Source: Shewanella salipaludis (lineage in GTDB: Bacteria; Pseudomonadota; Gammaproteobacteria; Enterobacterales; Shewanellaceae). From it: DNA of 64,000 bases. Under the pieces are notes generated by a model. The model was not told where the DNA came from. It saw only the letters and a program-made list of their open reading frames with translations, and made no database searches. The translations under genes were made by a program, and so were the position numbers. Numbering within the stretch: the first letter of the stretch is position 1; each line of letters opens with the position of its first letter. This document shows positions 19,030 through 28,401 of this stretch, in pieces. Location: contig NZ_JAAXYH010000002.1 of NCBI RefSeq assembly GCF_012911865.1, forward strand, positions 541,745-605,744, in the 5' to 3' direction.

Positions 19030-20295
19030 ATGCGAGCCGAGCATCAGAACATGAGTCACAGCGGCAGAATTATGCTCTGTCTTATCACCACTTATGTCAT
19101 CTTCGCCATGCTGCTGAACAGCGTGGGCACAGTGATCTTACAAGTGATCAGCAGCTTCGATGTCAGCAAGAGTGGCGCCAGTGTGCTGGAAGGTTTTAAA
19201 GATATTCCCATCGCCCTGGTGTCATTTCTGGTTGCCTCATACCTTCCCAGATTCGGTTACAAAGCTGCCCTGGCGCTCGGCATGTTGACTGTCACCCTGG
19301 CCTGTGCCCTGATGCCCTTGTTACCCGGCTTCCTGATGACCAAGCTGCTGTTTCTGGCCGTAGGAACCAGTTTCGCCCTGGTGAAGATCTCCACCTATTC
19401 CCTGCTCGGGCAAATTTCCGCCACGGCAAAAATCCATGCGGCCAACATGAATCTGCTCGAAGGGTGTTTCATGTTGGGGGTGCTCGGCGGCTACTGGCTG
19501 TTCGGGCTATTCATCCAGGGGGAGCAGCACCCCCAGGCCTGGTTAGCCGTCTATTGGGTGCTCGCCGCCCTGGCCCTGGCGAATCTGCTGCTCCTGCTAA
19601 GCACCCCAATCGCCCGGGAGACCCGGTCGGAAAACAGCCGGGAAGACAAGGGCAATTTCAGCAAGATGCTGAAGCTGACGACCCTGCCCTTCGTGCTGAC
19701 CTTCGTGACGGCGGCCTTCTTCTATGTCTTGATCGAACAAGGGGTCGGCAGCTGGCTGCCGACCTTCAACAACCAGGTACTGCACCTGTCGGCCGGTATC
19801 AGTGTGCAGATCACCAGTATCTTCGCCGCCTGTCTCGCCCTGGGGCGCCTCTCGGCCGGGCTTATCCTGCGCCGGGTGCATTGGTATCCCCTGCTGATGG
19901 GCTGCATTGCCGCCATGGCCAGCCTGCTGTTGCTCATCCTGCCCGCGGTGGCAACCCTGGCCCCCAAGGCACAGATCACCCAATGGCACCAGGTCCCTGC
20001 CGCCGCCTTCATCCTGCCCATGCTGGGCATGTTCATGTCCCCCATTTATCCGGCCATAAACTCGGCGGTGTTGAGCGCCTTGCCAAGACACAGGCATGCC
20101 CCCATGACCGGGCTGATAGTGATCTTCTCCGCCCTGGGAGGGACCCTCGGCAGCCTGATCACTGGGTTGATCTTCGACCATTTCGACGGCCAGAGCGCCT
20201 TCTACTTCATGTTGTTGCCCATGGCGGTGCTGGCGTTAACCCTCAGAGGCTTCAAACGTCAGCTCACGCCTGCCGAGCCGCTGCTATCCGTATGA
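19030..20295 (+). CDS. MFS transporter, probable disaccharide permease
   Basis: A 421-residue inner-membrane transporter with about twelve hydrophobic segments and a charged central loop (TRSENSREDKGNFSK, near 205). Its shape and the acidic EGFKDIP of helix 2 recall the fucose-permease-like subfamily, which in Shewanella includes predicted sugar permeases. It faces the phosphorylase gene across a shared LacI operator, so it is the expected route for the intact disaccharide from periplasm to cytosol. AGGAA lies seven bases before the ATG. Sugar specificity is inferred from context only. Confidence 0.85.
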   Translation: MRAEHQNMSHSGRIMLCLITTYVIFAMLLNSVGTVILQVISSFDVSKSGASVLEGFKDIPIALVSFLVASYLPRFGYKAALALGMLTVTLACALMPLLPGFLMTKLLFLAVGTSFALVKISTYSLLGQISATAKIHAANMNLLEGCFMLGVLGGYWLFGLFIQGEQHPQAWLAVYWVLAALALANLLLLLSTPIARETRSENSREDKGNFSKMLKLTTLPFVLTFVTAAFFYVLIEQGVGSWLPTFNNQVLHLSAGISVQITSIFAACLALGRLSAGLILRRVHWYPLLMGCIAAMASLLLLILPAVATLAPKAQITQWHQVPAAAFILPMLGMFMSPIYPAINSAVLSALPRHRHAPMTGLIVIFSALGGTLGSLITGLIFDHFDGQSAFYFMLLPMAVLALTLRGFKRQLTPAEPLLSV

Positions 20296-20447
20296 ATAGC
20301 CGTATGACTGCCCGTATGCTGCTCGCAGCGGCATCTGTGATTTATTGGTGTATCTGATATGCTGGCGATGCAGCTGAATTCCAGAGTGCCCAGGCCGGAA
20401 ACCAAACCGGCATCCAGGCCTTATGCCAGTAAAACCAAGGAGGTAGC

Positions 20448-21116
20448 ATGATAGAGTTATACACGGCCGCAACGCCCAACGGTTTCAAGATTTCCATCGC
20501 CCTGGAGGAAATGGGCCTGGAATATAGGGTGCATCATCTGGCGCTCTCTGAGGGTGAGCAGAAGCGGCCCGAATTTCTCGCCATCAACCCCAACGGCCGC
20601 ATTCCGGCGATAATAGACACAGACAACGACGACTTCGCGGTATTCGAGTCCGGCGCCATCTTGCTGTATCTGGCCGAGAAAACCGGCAAGTTTCTGCCCC
20701 AAGATCCCAAACAGCGCTCACGGGTGATCCAATGGCTGATGTTCCAGATGAGCGCCGTCGGCCCCATGATGGGCCAGGCGAACGTCTTCTATCGCTATTT
20801 CCCGGAAAAGATCCCGGCCGCCATCGCGCGCTACCAGCATGAAGGCCGTCGCCTGTTCGAGGTGATGAATACCCAGCTGGCCAAGCATAGGTACCTGGCC
20901 GGTGACGAGTACAGCATAGCCGACATGGCCAGTTGGCCCTGGGTGCGCGGCTACGACTGGAGCGGCATAGAGATAACGGGTTTGCCACACCTGCAACGCT
21001 GGCTCGATGAACTGGCACAGCGGCCCGCCTGTCAGAAAGGCATAATCACCCCGCCATCGACCGAGATGAGCGATGAGGACAAGGCCAGGCAGATCTTCAA
21101 GATGGTGACCGAGTAG
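20448..21116 (+). CDS. glutathione S-transferase family protein (YfcG/YghU-like)
   Basis: A 222-residue thioredoxin-fold plus helical GST. The N-terminal signature [18 protein letters not shown], cis-Pro segment GRIPAI and [15 protein letters not shown] match the Nu-class/YfcG group, which acts as glutathione-dependent disulfide reductases; TPNG contributes the conserved Thr-Asn active site of that group. The C-terminal domain has [18 protein letters not shown] lies five bases before the ATG, a very strong ribosome site. No partner gene is adjacent. Confidence 0.9.
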   Translation: MIELYTAATPNGFKISIALEEMGLEYRVHHLALSEGEQKRPEFLAINPNGRIPAIIDTDNDDFAVFESGAILLYLAEKTGKFLPQDPKQRSRVIQWLMFQMSAVGPMMGQANVFYRYFPEKIPAAIARYQHEGRRLFEVMNTQLAKHRYLAGDEYSIADMASWPWVRGYDWSGIEITGLPHLQRWLDELAQRPACQKGIITPPSTEMSDEDKARQIFKMVTE

Positions 21117-21327
21117 CCAGTCCCGAGACGGCGCGGCCCAGTCGTTATGAGTCTCGCCATGAGGCCTTGCATTGGCACCGGCCTTTCTGCCCCATACGCC
21201 CGAGGCGCATAAACCGGGACAAGCCGATGGCTGGCTGCCTGGGATAAATGTTACACTTGGGGCCGGATTTTATCAGCGGTTTGCCCTAATAGGGCCAAAC
21301 CGCATTTTTGCTGCCAGGCCGATACCC

Positions 21328-22677
21328 ATGACCTCTATTCCCAATCACGACTCACACAGCCAAGCTGGGCTGCAGGCGACAACGCCGGCACAGAAGCGCG
21401 CCCTGAGTCATGCCAATACCATCAAGCTGTTGTTCGCCCAGGTGCTGCAGGATGCCCAGCCCGCAGACAGGGTGCTGGCCAATTATTTCCGTGAACACAA
21501 GAAACACGGCTCCAAAGACAGGAGGGTCATACGCGAGACCCTGTTCGGCCTGTTTCGTTGGTGGGGCTGGCTGCAAAAGCTCGGTGCCTGGCAGCAATCC
21601 GGGCACTGGTTCGCCATGCTCTCGGGTTGCGCCCTGCTCGAAGCCCATCCCTGGCGCGACATTCGCGACGCCTGGCAGGGGTTTTCCGGCCTGGACACCT
21701 TTCCCGTCGACATAGGCCGGAGCTTAGCGGAGCAACAGGCGCTGATGGCCGCCATGGCCCCAGAGCAGACCTTCACTGCCGGCGAGCTGGTGCCCGCCTG
21801 GTTCTGGCGAGTCTGCCCCCTGGAAGGCGAACAACAGACGCGGCTGATAGAAGCCCTCTGCAGCCGCCCACCCATCTGGGCCCGAGCCCAGAAAATCGGT
21901 GTCGATGAGGCGCTGACCGAGCTTAAGGAGGCGGCGCTAGCGGCCAGAGCCAGCGAGTACTTCGACGATGCCATAAACCTCGGCCACAAGAGCATGAATC
22001 TCAATGAACTGGCGCTGTACAAGGCGGGTAAGTTGGAGATCCAGGATCTCGCCTCCCAGGTCATAGGCAGGGTGTGCGCACCGGCGCCGAATGAACTCTG
22101 GTGGGATGCCTGCAGCGGCGCCGGCGGCAAGAGCCTGCAGCTGAGATCCCTCATGCTGCAGAAGGCCGCCGGCCGGCAAAGCCAGGGCAGCATAGTCGCC
22201 TCGGATATCCGCACCAAGGCGCTGGAAGAGCTCGGCAAGCGCGCACTGCGCGCCGGTTTCGAAGGCATCAGCCTGGCACGCTGGCAGAGCGATGAGCTGC
22301 CGGTGCCCCTCGCCCATTTCGACGGCGTGCTGGTCGATGCCCCCTGCAGCTGCACCGGCACCTGGCGCCGCAACCCGGACATGCGTTGGCTGGATGGGCC
22401 GGATAGCGTCATGGACAAGACAGGGCTGCAGCTGGATATCCTCAGTCGCAGCAGCCGGGCGGTGAAGCCGGGCGGGATCTTGGTCTACGCCACCTGTTCC
22501 CTGGCGCCGGCGGAAAATCAGGATGTGGTCAGTAAATTTCTCGCTCTGCATGACGAATTTGAACTGCAGACACTGCAGCACCCCTTCACCGGCGAGTCGA
22601 CCCAAATGTTGACCGTATGGCCCTTCGAGGCCAACAGCGACGGCATGTTCGTGGCGCGGATGCAAAAGCGCTTCTGA
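21328..22677 (+). CDS. RsmB/NOP family RNA cytosine C5-methyltransferase
   Basis: A 449-residue S-adenosylmethionine enzyme. The N-terminal NusB-like region includes RRVIRETLFGLFRWWG; the catalytic domain has the SAM loop DACSGAGGKSLQLRSL, motif IV VDAPCSCTGTWRRNPD and motif VI VYATCSLAPAENQ, whose two cysteines (PCS and TCS) are the catalytic pair of RNA m5C methylases. The ATG at 21328 is preferred since upstream in-frame codons encode unconserved sequence. It differs from classical RsmB enough that the target RNA (rRNA or tRNA position) is uncertain. Confidence 0.88.
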   Translation: MTSIPNHDSHSQAGLQATTPAQKRALSHANTIKLLFAQVLQDAQPADRVLANYFREHKKHGSKDRRVIRETLFGLFRWWGWLQKLGAWQQSGHWFAMLSGCALLEAHPWRDIRDAWQGFSGLDTFPVDIGRSLAEQQALMAAMAPEQTFTAGELVPAWFWRVCPLEGEQQTRLIEALCSRPPIWARAQKIGVDEALTELKEAALAARASEYFDDAINLGHKSMNLNELALYKAGKLEIQDLASQVIGRVCAPAPNELWWDACSGAGGKSLQLRSLMLQKAAGRQSQGSIVASDIRTKALEELGKRALRAGFEGISLARWQSDELPVPLAHFDGVLVDAPCSCTGTWRRNPDMRWLDGPDSVMDKTGLQLDILSRSSRAVKPGGILVYATCSLAPAENQDVVSKFLALHDEFELQTLQHPFTGESTQMLTVWPFEANSDGMFVARMQKRF

Positions 22678-22680
22678 AAT

Positions 22681-22710
22681 ATGGCCTGCCGGTATCCAGC
22701 GGCAGGCCAT
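22681..22710. terminator. 11-bp perfect hairpin after the methyltransferase gene
   Basis: ATGGCCTGCCG/CGGCAGGCCAT with an 8-base loop, beginning four bases after the stop codon. It is followed by AAAAAT, not a T-run, so intrinsic termination is doubtful. Confidence 0.5.
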
Positions 22711-22890
22711 AAAAATACCCAACAGAAACAAGGGAACCCGCATATTCCCTTGCGCCTGGTGCACTCACTGTTCGCCTGCCGGGCTGAGGTCATGGAAAGC
22801 ATTTTCTGCCAGTGCAATTTGGGCAAATATTTTCACCATCAAACAATAAATATTTCGCTTTAGCTTCATCCTGCCTTTGGGTAAAAAGAG

Positions 22891-22918
22891 CTGTGCCGAG
22901 AATGGCACAGTTATTTTT
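22891..22918 (+). terminator. hairpin with T-rich tail in leader of small basic protein gene
   Basis: CTGTGCC/GGCACAG (22891-22910) with a 6-base loop followed by TTATTTTT. It ends 12 bases before the next start codon, so it may end upstream transcription or act on the small gene itself. Confidence 0.55.
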
Positions 22919-22930
22919 GGAATTTTGACC

Positions 22931-23092
22931 ATGTCACACTCCTATGAATTTGACGATGATACTGCGCCATGGGGCGACAGCGTCAAAGGTAAGCAAAAGA
23001 CGAAACGGGTAAAACAGCGCCGCAGGGATACCAAGCGGCGTTACTTTGATGAAAATACCGAGGTGGAATTCGCCCAAAACAAATGGAAGTAA
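22931..23092 (+). CDS. small highly charged protein, function unknown
   Basis: A 53-residue protein: acidic start (YEFDDDTAPWGD), very basic middle (KGKQKTKRVKQRRRDTKRR), then FDENTEVEFAQNKWK. No membrane or export signal. Such a basic core suggests contact with nucleic acid or ribosomes, which is only a guess. The ATG follows a weak GGA, and a terminator-like hairpin lies immediately upstream, while a perfect 13-bp hairpin follows the gene; together these frame a compact independent unit. Its codon use and framing make it more credible than a chance frame. Confidence 0.6.
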   Translation: MSHSYEFDDDTAPWGDSVKGKQKTKRVKQRRRDTKRRYFDENTEVEFAQNKWK

Positions 23093-23120
23093 TCCCCCTC
23101 TAGTTGTACCGAACAGATCT

Positions 23121-23150
23121 TAGCCAGTTGCAGTCGGCTGCAACTGGCTA
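23121..23150. terminator. 13-bp perfect hairpin after small gene
   Basis: TAGCCAGTTGCAG/CTGCAACTGGCTA with loop TCGG, 28 bases after the small gene stop. Downstream CATTCCTTTAT is pyrimidine-rich but not a true T-run. Confidence 0.6.
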
Positions 23151-23290
23151 CATTCCTTTATCGCCTCCCCGCAATTCCCCATAAACCGCAAACGAGCACG
23201 CCGTGAAGCCGCTAAAAATTCATAGGCTAACGCGCTGTTTTCCCTTATGCTTTTCTGCTGTTGCTGTTTCCCCTTCTAAAGGATGAGCCC

Positions 23291-26200
23291 ATGAAAACCC
23301 AAAACCCAGATTTCATTTATCCCCCCGGCAGCATGCTGATGCACTCGCCACTGGTGCTGAATAACGCCGACATGTATGGCTTCTTTCTCAAGGGCAAGTT
23401 GGCCAATCTGCAACGTTCGGTAGACAGCACCCTCAACCAGGTGGCCGGCGGCGCCATGTATTTCAAGGTGTTGTCGCCCTATGTGCTGACCACTTTTACC
23501 CAGATAGCCAAGGCCTATTCTGCGTATCCGGCAGACAGGGAGAAGGGGTGGATCCAGGAAACAGATATCATCACCTGGGTCATGCTGGGCCGCCAGGATG
23601 ATGCCGACAGCGACGGCATAAGCCAGGTGTATTTTCAGCCACTGCATATCTGGGTCAACGACGCCATGGCCTTGATCAATGGTCGCGAGCTGTTCGGTTA
23701 TCCCAAATACCTGTGTGAGCATAAGATGCCCGCCCCAGGGGAGAGCTTGACGGAATTGTCTCTGGCCGCCAAAAGTTTTCGCCAGTTTTCGGCCGAGACT
23801 GAGCTGGCCATGCATCCTCTGTTGGAGGTGAGTTGCTGCCCCGGGACCGAGACGCCCCTGTCGACGCTGGAGGCCATGGAAAAGACATGGCAGCTGCTCA
23901 AGGCCCAGACGGATTTCATTCCCCAGCAGGATCTGCTTGGTGCAGAGCAGATGTTCGAGCTGCTGTTCAAACCCGCGATAGAGCAGGTGTTCCTGAAGCA
24001 ACTCCCGGACGCCTCGGGGCAGAAGGCCGTCTACCAGGCGATAGTCGCCGCCCCCGCCAAGATCAACAAGGTGCACTCCATCTGCCTGCTGGAAAATGAG
24101 CTGAGCGCCACCCTGTTCGATAACGCCAGCTTCCCGCTCAAGGACAGCCTGGGGCTGGAGTTGGGGGAACAAGGGGTATTGCTGCCCTATCATGTGAATT
24201 TCGATTTCGAAGTACCGCCGGCCGAGGTGCTGGTGGATAACTCACAGATCAAGAAACAGAAGATCGCCATTCTCGGCGGCGGAGTGGCGGCCATGACGGC
24301 GGCCTATTACCTGACCGACAAGCCAGGCTGGCAAAACCTGTATGAGATAGACCTCTATCAACTGGGATGGCGCGTCGGCGGCAAGGGGGCCAGCGGTCGC
24401 AATGCCGCCATGGGCCAGAGGATCGAAGAGCATGGCCTGCATATTTGGTTCGGCTTCTACCAGAACGCCTTCGCCTCGATGCGCAAGGCCTATGAAGAGC
24501 TGGACAGGCCGGCAGGCGCGCCATTGGCCGGCTTCCTCGACGCCTTCAAACCCCACAACTTCATCGTACTGCAGGAGGAGATTGCCGGTCGCAGCGTCAG
24601 CTGGCCCATCAGCTTCCCCGCGACAGACGGGATCCCGGGCGACAGCAATGAGATCCTCACCCCCTGGAAACTGGTCAAGGCCAGCTTCGCCTGGATACGT
24701 CAATGGCTGGGCGAGATGGAGCAGCTGCAGGGCGCAGCCGACAGGGAATCGGCCAAACCCAGGCATTGGTTCAGCCATGACTGGTTCGAGCGGCTCAAGG
24801 ATAAACTGGAGGACTCGGTCGACGACGCCAAGGAGGATCTCGTCGCCCTGGGCGAGCAACTCGAATGCCATTTCAACCGCCTGATCGACAAGGAATGCCG
24901 CGGCCATGAGCATAGAGAAACCGATGACGGCCTGGTAGAGTCCGCCGTCGATGCCCTCCATGCCAGCCTGGTGGAACGCTTCAGCCCGGCGTTGGCGCAG
25001 AACGACGAGCTGCGTCGCCTCTATATCGCCGTCGATCTTGGGCTGACCATACTCAAGGGCATGTTTGTCGATGGGGTATTTGAGCAGGGCTTCGATGCCA
25101 TCAACGACTATGACTACCGTGAGTGGCTGGCCAGACACGGTGCCAACGAGCAATACACCCTGGACAGCGCGCCGGTGCGGGGCTTCTATGATCTTGTGTT
25201 TGCCTATGAGGAAGGCAACTTCGAGCGGCCCAATGTCGAAGCCGGCACCCTAATACGTGCCATGCTGCGCATCGCCCTCTGCTATGAGGGGAGCCTGATG
25301 TGGAAGATGCAGGCCGGCATGGGCGATGTGGTGTTCACCCCCTATTACCAGGTGCTCAAACGCCGCGGGGTGAAGTTCCACTTCTTCAACAGGGTCGATA
25401 ACCTCGAATGCCGCAATCAGAGCATAGAGGCCATACAGATCACCGAACAGGTGGCGCTGGCCGACCCAAGCCAGGAGTATCAGCCCCTGGTCGAGGTCAA
25501 GGGGTTGGACTGCTGGCCCAGCTGTCCCAATTATGCGCAGCTGGACCCGGAGCAGGCGGCGCTGCTGCAAGCCCATGACATCAATCTGGAACATTTTTGG
25601 AGCGATTGGGACAGTCGCTATCTGGCCCACTTCGGCCGGCCGCTGCCACAGAAGCGCCTGGTGAAAGGTAAAGACTTCGATCGGGTCATTTTCGGCCTGT
25701 CCATAGGCTCCCTGCCCCATGTGGCCACCGAAGTGCTGGCGGCCAGTCCGGCGTTGCAGCAGGCCGTCGACAAGGTCAAGACGGTCGCCACCCAGGCCTA
25801 TCAACTCTGGCTGGATCAAGATCTGACCGCCATGGGCTGGGCCCATGCTCCGGCGTCCGGCGAACAGCCAGTGCTGTCCGGATTCAGCGAGCCCTTCGAT
25901 ACCTGGGCCGCCATGGATCAATTGCTGGATAAGGAAGCCTGGCAGGGAGAAGCCCCTAAAAATGCCAGTTATTTCTGCTCCGCCCTGCCGGTGGCAAGCT
26001 ACCCGCCCAGGACAGAGGTGGACTTTCAACAACGCATGACGGACCGAGCCAAGGCCGGTGCCCTGGGTCAGCTCAAACATGAAATCCACCATTTGTGGCA
26101 AGAAGTAGGTGAGACCTTCCCCTGGCAGTGGCTGCACGATCCCTTGCAGCGCCAGGGGGAAGCGCGTTTCGACAGCCAATACTGGCGGGCCAATGTGGAT

Positions 26201-26413
26201 CCCTCGGAGCGCTATGTGTTGTCGGTGAAAGGCAGCAGCAGCTACAGGGTCGCCACGGATGCCACCGGCATAGGCAACCTGTATGTCACAGGGGATTGGA
26301 TCAAGACGGGTCTCAATGTAGGTTGCGTCGAGGCGGCAACCATGGCGGGGATGCATACGGCCAGGGCCATCTGTGGCCATCCGGCCATCATTAAAGGCGA
26401 ACAGGACTTCTGA
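23291..26413 (+). CDS. fusion of an acetoacetate-decarboxylase-like domain and an FAD-dependent oxidoreductase
   Basis: A 1040-residue cytoplasmic protein. The N-terminal part (about 1-310) resembles acetoacetate decarboxylase: NGRELFGYPKYL matches its active-site strand, with the Schiff-base Lys near 139, although the second active-site Lys of the decarboxylase is Tyr here. From about 324 a dinucleotide-binding fold begins (KIAILGGGVAAMTAAYYL), followed by YQLGWRVGGKGASGRN and HGLHIWFGFYQNAF, and it ends with the FAD motif GNLYVTGDWIKTGLNVG, as in phytoene-desaturase/amine-oxidase-like flavoproteins. A helical insert lies at about 490-590. AAAGGA precedes the ATG at 23291. It stands alone, flanked by hairpins; no pathway genes reveal the substrate. 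Domain assignments are fairly sure, function is not. Confidence 0.75.
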   Translation: MKTQNPDFIYPPGSMLMHSPLVLNNADMYGFFLKGKLANLQRSVDSTLNQVAGGAMYFKVLSPYVLTTFTQIAKAYSAYPADREKGWIQETDIITWVMLGRQDDADSDGISQVYFQPLHIWVNDAMALINGRELFGYPKYLCEHKMPAPGESLTELSLAAKSFRQFSAETELAMHPLLEVSCCPGTETPLSTLEAMEKTWQLLKAQTDFIPQQDLLGAEQMFELLFKPAIEQVFLKQLPDASGQKAVYQAIVAAPAKINKVHSICLLENELSATLFDNASFPLKDSLGLELGEQGVLLPYHVNFDFEVPPAEVLVDNSQIKKQKIAILGGGVAAMTAAYYLTDKPGWQNLYEIDLYQLGWRVGGKGASGRNAAMGQRIEEHGLHIWFGFYQNAFASMRKAYEELDRPAGAPLAGFLDAFKPHNFIVLQEEIAGRSVSWPISFPATDGIPGDSNEILTPWKLVKASFAWIRQWLGEMEQLQGAADRESAKPRHWFSHDWFERLKDKLEDSVDDAKEDLVALGEQLECHFNRLIDKECRGHEHRETDDGLVESAVDALHASLVERFSPALAQNDELRRLYIAVDLGLTILKGMFVDGVFEQGFDAINDYDYREWLARHGANEQYTLDSAPVRGFYDLVFAYEEGNFERPNVEAGTLIRAMLRIALCYEGSLMWKMQAGMGDVVFTPYYQVLKRRGVKFHFFNRVDNLECRNQSIEAIQITEQVALADPSQEYQPLVEVKGLDCWPSCPNYAQLDPEQAALLQAHDINLEHFWSDWDSRYLAHFGRPLPQKRLVKGKDFDRVIFGLSIGSLPHVATEVLAASPALQQAVDKVKTVATQAYQLWLDQDLTAMGWAHAPASGEQPVLSGFSEPFDTWAAMDQLLDKEAWQGEAPKNASYFCSALPVASYPPRTEVDFQQRMTDRAKAGALGQLKHEIHHLWQEVGETFPWQWLHDPLQRQGEARFDSQYWRANVDPSERYVLSVKGSSSYRVATDATGIGNLYVTGDWIKTGLNVGCVEAATMAGMHTARAICGHPAIIKGEQDF

Positions 26414-26453
26414 CGCCCGGGGCACGCTCAGCTTTGCACACTGTGGCGTCCTC

Positions 26454-26498
26454 GGCCATATTCCCCGGCCCCAGAGAATATGCCCGGGGAATATGGCC
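26454..26498. terminator. 15-bp perfect inverted repeat between convergent genes
   Basis: GGCCATATTCCCCGG and CCGGGGAATATGGCC around a 15-base loop. The right arm reaches the stop codon of the minus-strand cyclase gene. It can fold in transcripts from either side; there is no T-run. Confidence 0.6.
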
Positions 26499-28168
26499 TA
26501 ATAACCCACTTCGCTTCCCAAGGCCCTGCTTTGGGCGTATTTCTCGCGCCGCTTGCCTATCTTGTCACTGTAGAGCTTGCTGCCTGCCAACCTGAGCCAT
26601 TCATGGGACTTAGCCACCTGGGTGTTATCCGCATAGCCACAATGCAGCTTGACCCCCTTGGCGCCCTCGGCCAGCAAGGCTTGTTTCAAGTCGTTAATTT
26701 TAAGCAGTAAAGCCTCACGTTCCTCGCTGGGCAAGATGATGGCAAACTCATCACCACTGAGGCGATACAGGCTCATGTGTGCCAATTGGATCCCCTGCAG
26801 CGTCTGCACCAGGGACTTGAGCACCCTATCCCCCTCGTGGTGTCCCAGGGTTTCGTTGATGGTTTTCAGACCATCTACGTCCAGCAGCACCAGGCTCATG
26901 GCCTGTTTGACCCTGTCGGCAAACTCGGTCGCCCCCTGCATGAACTCATCGAACGCAAAACGATTGCCTACCTGAGTCAGGGCATCGCGCCGCGCCGTTT
27001 CCCAGGCGAAACAGAGCTCTTCGATATGCGCCTTGCGTTCCTCAGACAGCAATTTGAGCTTGTTGGCCAGGGCCAGGGACAAGAGCAACGCATCTGCCGT
27101 GCCCCCTATCAGGGTTGCCAGCTCGGCGTACTCGATGAAATCCGGGGTGATGCCCAAATTTCCCGGGAGAATGAGCACGGCAGGCAATAATAAACAGCTG
27201 AAAGCCAGGATAAAATAACGCGCTGGGGAAAAGCCCTTCATCAGGCAGACGTTGCCACAGGTGATCGCCAGGGCTATCCAGAACATGATCAACACAGAAG
27301 CTATGATGGCTGTGTAGGAAATCAGCCAGATGCTGGTCGGCAGAGCCAGAATACAGGCCCACAGCAAGATCTTGCTCAAACGCCATAACTTGGGCGAATA
27401 GCTGGGAAGCTGCAGAAAATACTTATAGAACATGATGTTCAGTATTGGCAAGCCAATGAAGAACAGGTGGTGCAACTCCAGCAGATGAAAGTTCCATAGG
27501 TGCGCCGGCAGGTGGAAGGTGAATGCCCAGCCGCCGAAGTAACTCAACACATAGACGCCGTAGAATAAGAAGGCCTTGTCCGAAGTTGAGAGGTAGATAA
27601 ACAGGTTATAACAGGCGATAAAGACCAGGCCACCCAGACAGAGGGAAATGATCATCGCCAGCTGATCTGTCAGCAACCTATGTTCGGCCAACGGGCTCAT
27701 TTCCAGCTGGGGTGCAGAAGAGTAATAGCGGCTGCTGAGCTTAACCACCAGCCAATAATCTATGCCTGGGGTGAGGCTGAAACTGCGGCCATAGTCGAAC
27801 AGGAATTCATAGGGCGCCGAATAGCCGCTGTGGGCGAGCTGGCTCGAACCATCGCTGCCCAACACCCAATAGTCGACATTCTCTATGATGGAGTTGCGCG
27901 CATCCACCACCCAAGTCCCGTCCGTTCTGTGGGGCAACAACTGGGTCACCATCCAATAATCCCCGCCGGTCAACTTGACCGAAGGGGCCTCGCGCAGCGA
28001 AGACATCCACTCGGGCACCTCGGCATAGGCCGACGGAAATTGCTGCCCCTCATCCAGATGGAAGAGATAGGGGGCGTCCAACTCGACTCTCGCCTGCGCC
28101 TTGGCCGCACCCAGGCCACACAGCAGCATGAGGCCGATAAATATGAAGGTTAAATTAACTCTGGCCAT
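26498..28168 (-). CDS. 7TM-DISM sensor diguanylate cyclase
   Basis: A 556-residue membrane protein making c-di-GMP. Signal peptide (cleaved near AKAQA), periplasmic 7TMR-DISM extracellular domain (about 27-170), seven hydrophobic helices (about 180-375), a short coiled coil, then GGDEF (about 390-540). Substrate-side motifs DALTQVGNRFAFDE and DVDGLKTINETLGH are good; the signature is RLSGDEF rather than GGDEF, a variant compatible with activity. There is no RxxD inhibitory site before it. The C-terminal part of the domain is shortened. Start is ATG at 28168. Confidence 0.9.
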   Translation of the reverse strand: MARVNLTFIFIGLMLLCGLGAAKAQARVELDAPYLFHLDEGQQFPSAYAEVPEWMSSLREAPSVKLTGGDYWMVTQLLPHRTDGTWVVDARNSIIENVDYWVLGSDGSSQLAHSGYSAPYEFLFDYGRSFSLTPGIDYWLVVKLSSRYYSSAPQLEMSPLAEHRLLTDQLAMIISLCLGGLVFIACYNLFIYLSTSDKAFLFYGVYVLSYFGGWAFTFHLPAHLWNFHLLELHHLFFIGLPILNIMFYKYFLQLPSYSPKLWRLSKILLWACILALPTSIWLISYTAIIASVLIMFWIALAITCGNVCLMKGFSPARYFILAFSCLLLPAVLILPGNLGITPDFIEYAELATLIGGTADALLLSLALANKLKLLSEERKAHIEELCFAWETARRDALTQVGNRFAFDEFMQGATEFADRVKQAMSLVLLDVDGLKTINETLGHHEGDRVLKSLVQTLQGIQLAHMSLYRLSGDEFAIILPSEEREALLLKINDLKQALLAEGAKGVKLHCGYADNTQVAKSHEWLRLAGSKLYSDKIGKRREKYAQSRALGSEVGY

Positions 28169-28401
28169 AAAAACTTATTATTATTGATTCGATTAGGATA
28201 AGGCATTCATAGCAAGCTCGCCTCATCAGGCAAGGCAGGATAACATGTAACACACTGCAACTTTATGGCTGCAGGAGATCTTTTTTACGCCCGCAGCCCG
28301 AAAAGCACAAGCAGGTTTTGTCACCCGGACGACAGAATTGCAGCGCCTGGGATCGGCGGTTGGGGTAGAATCTTGGGCGTTCATTCTTTTTCGGGAAACC
28401 T

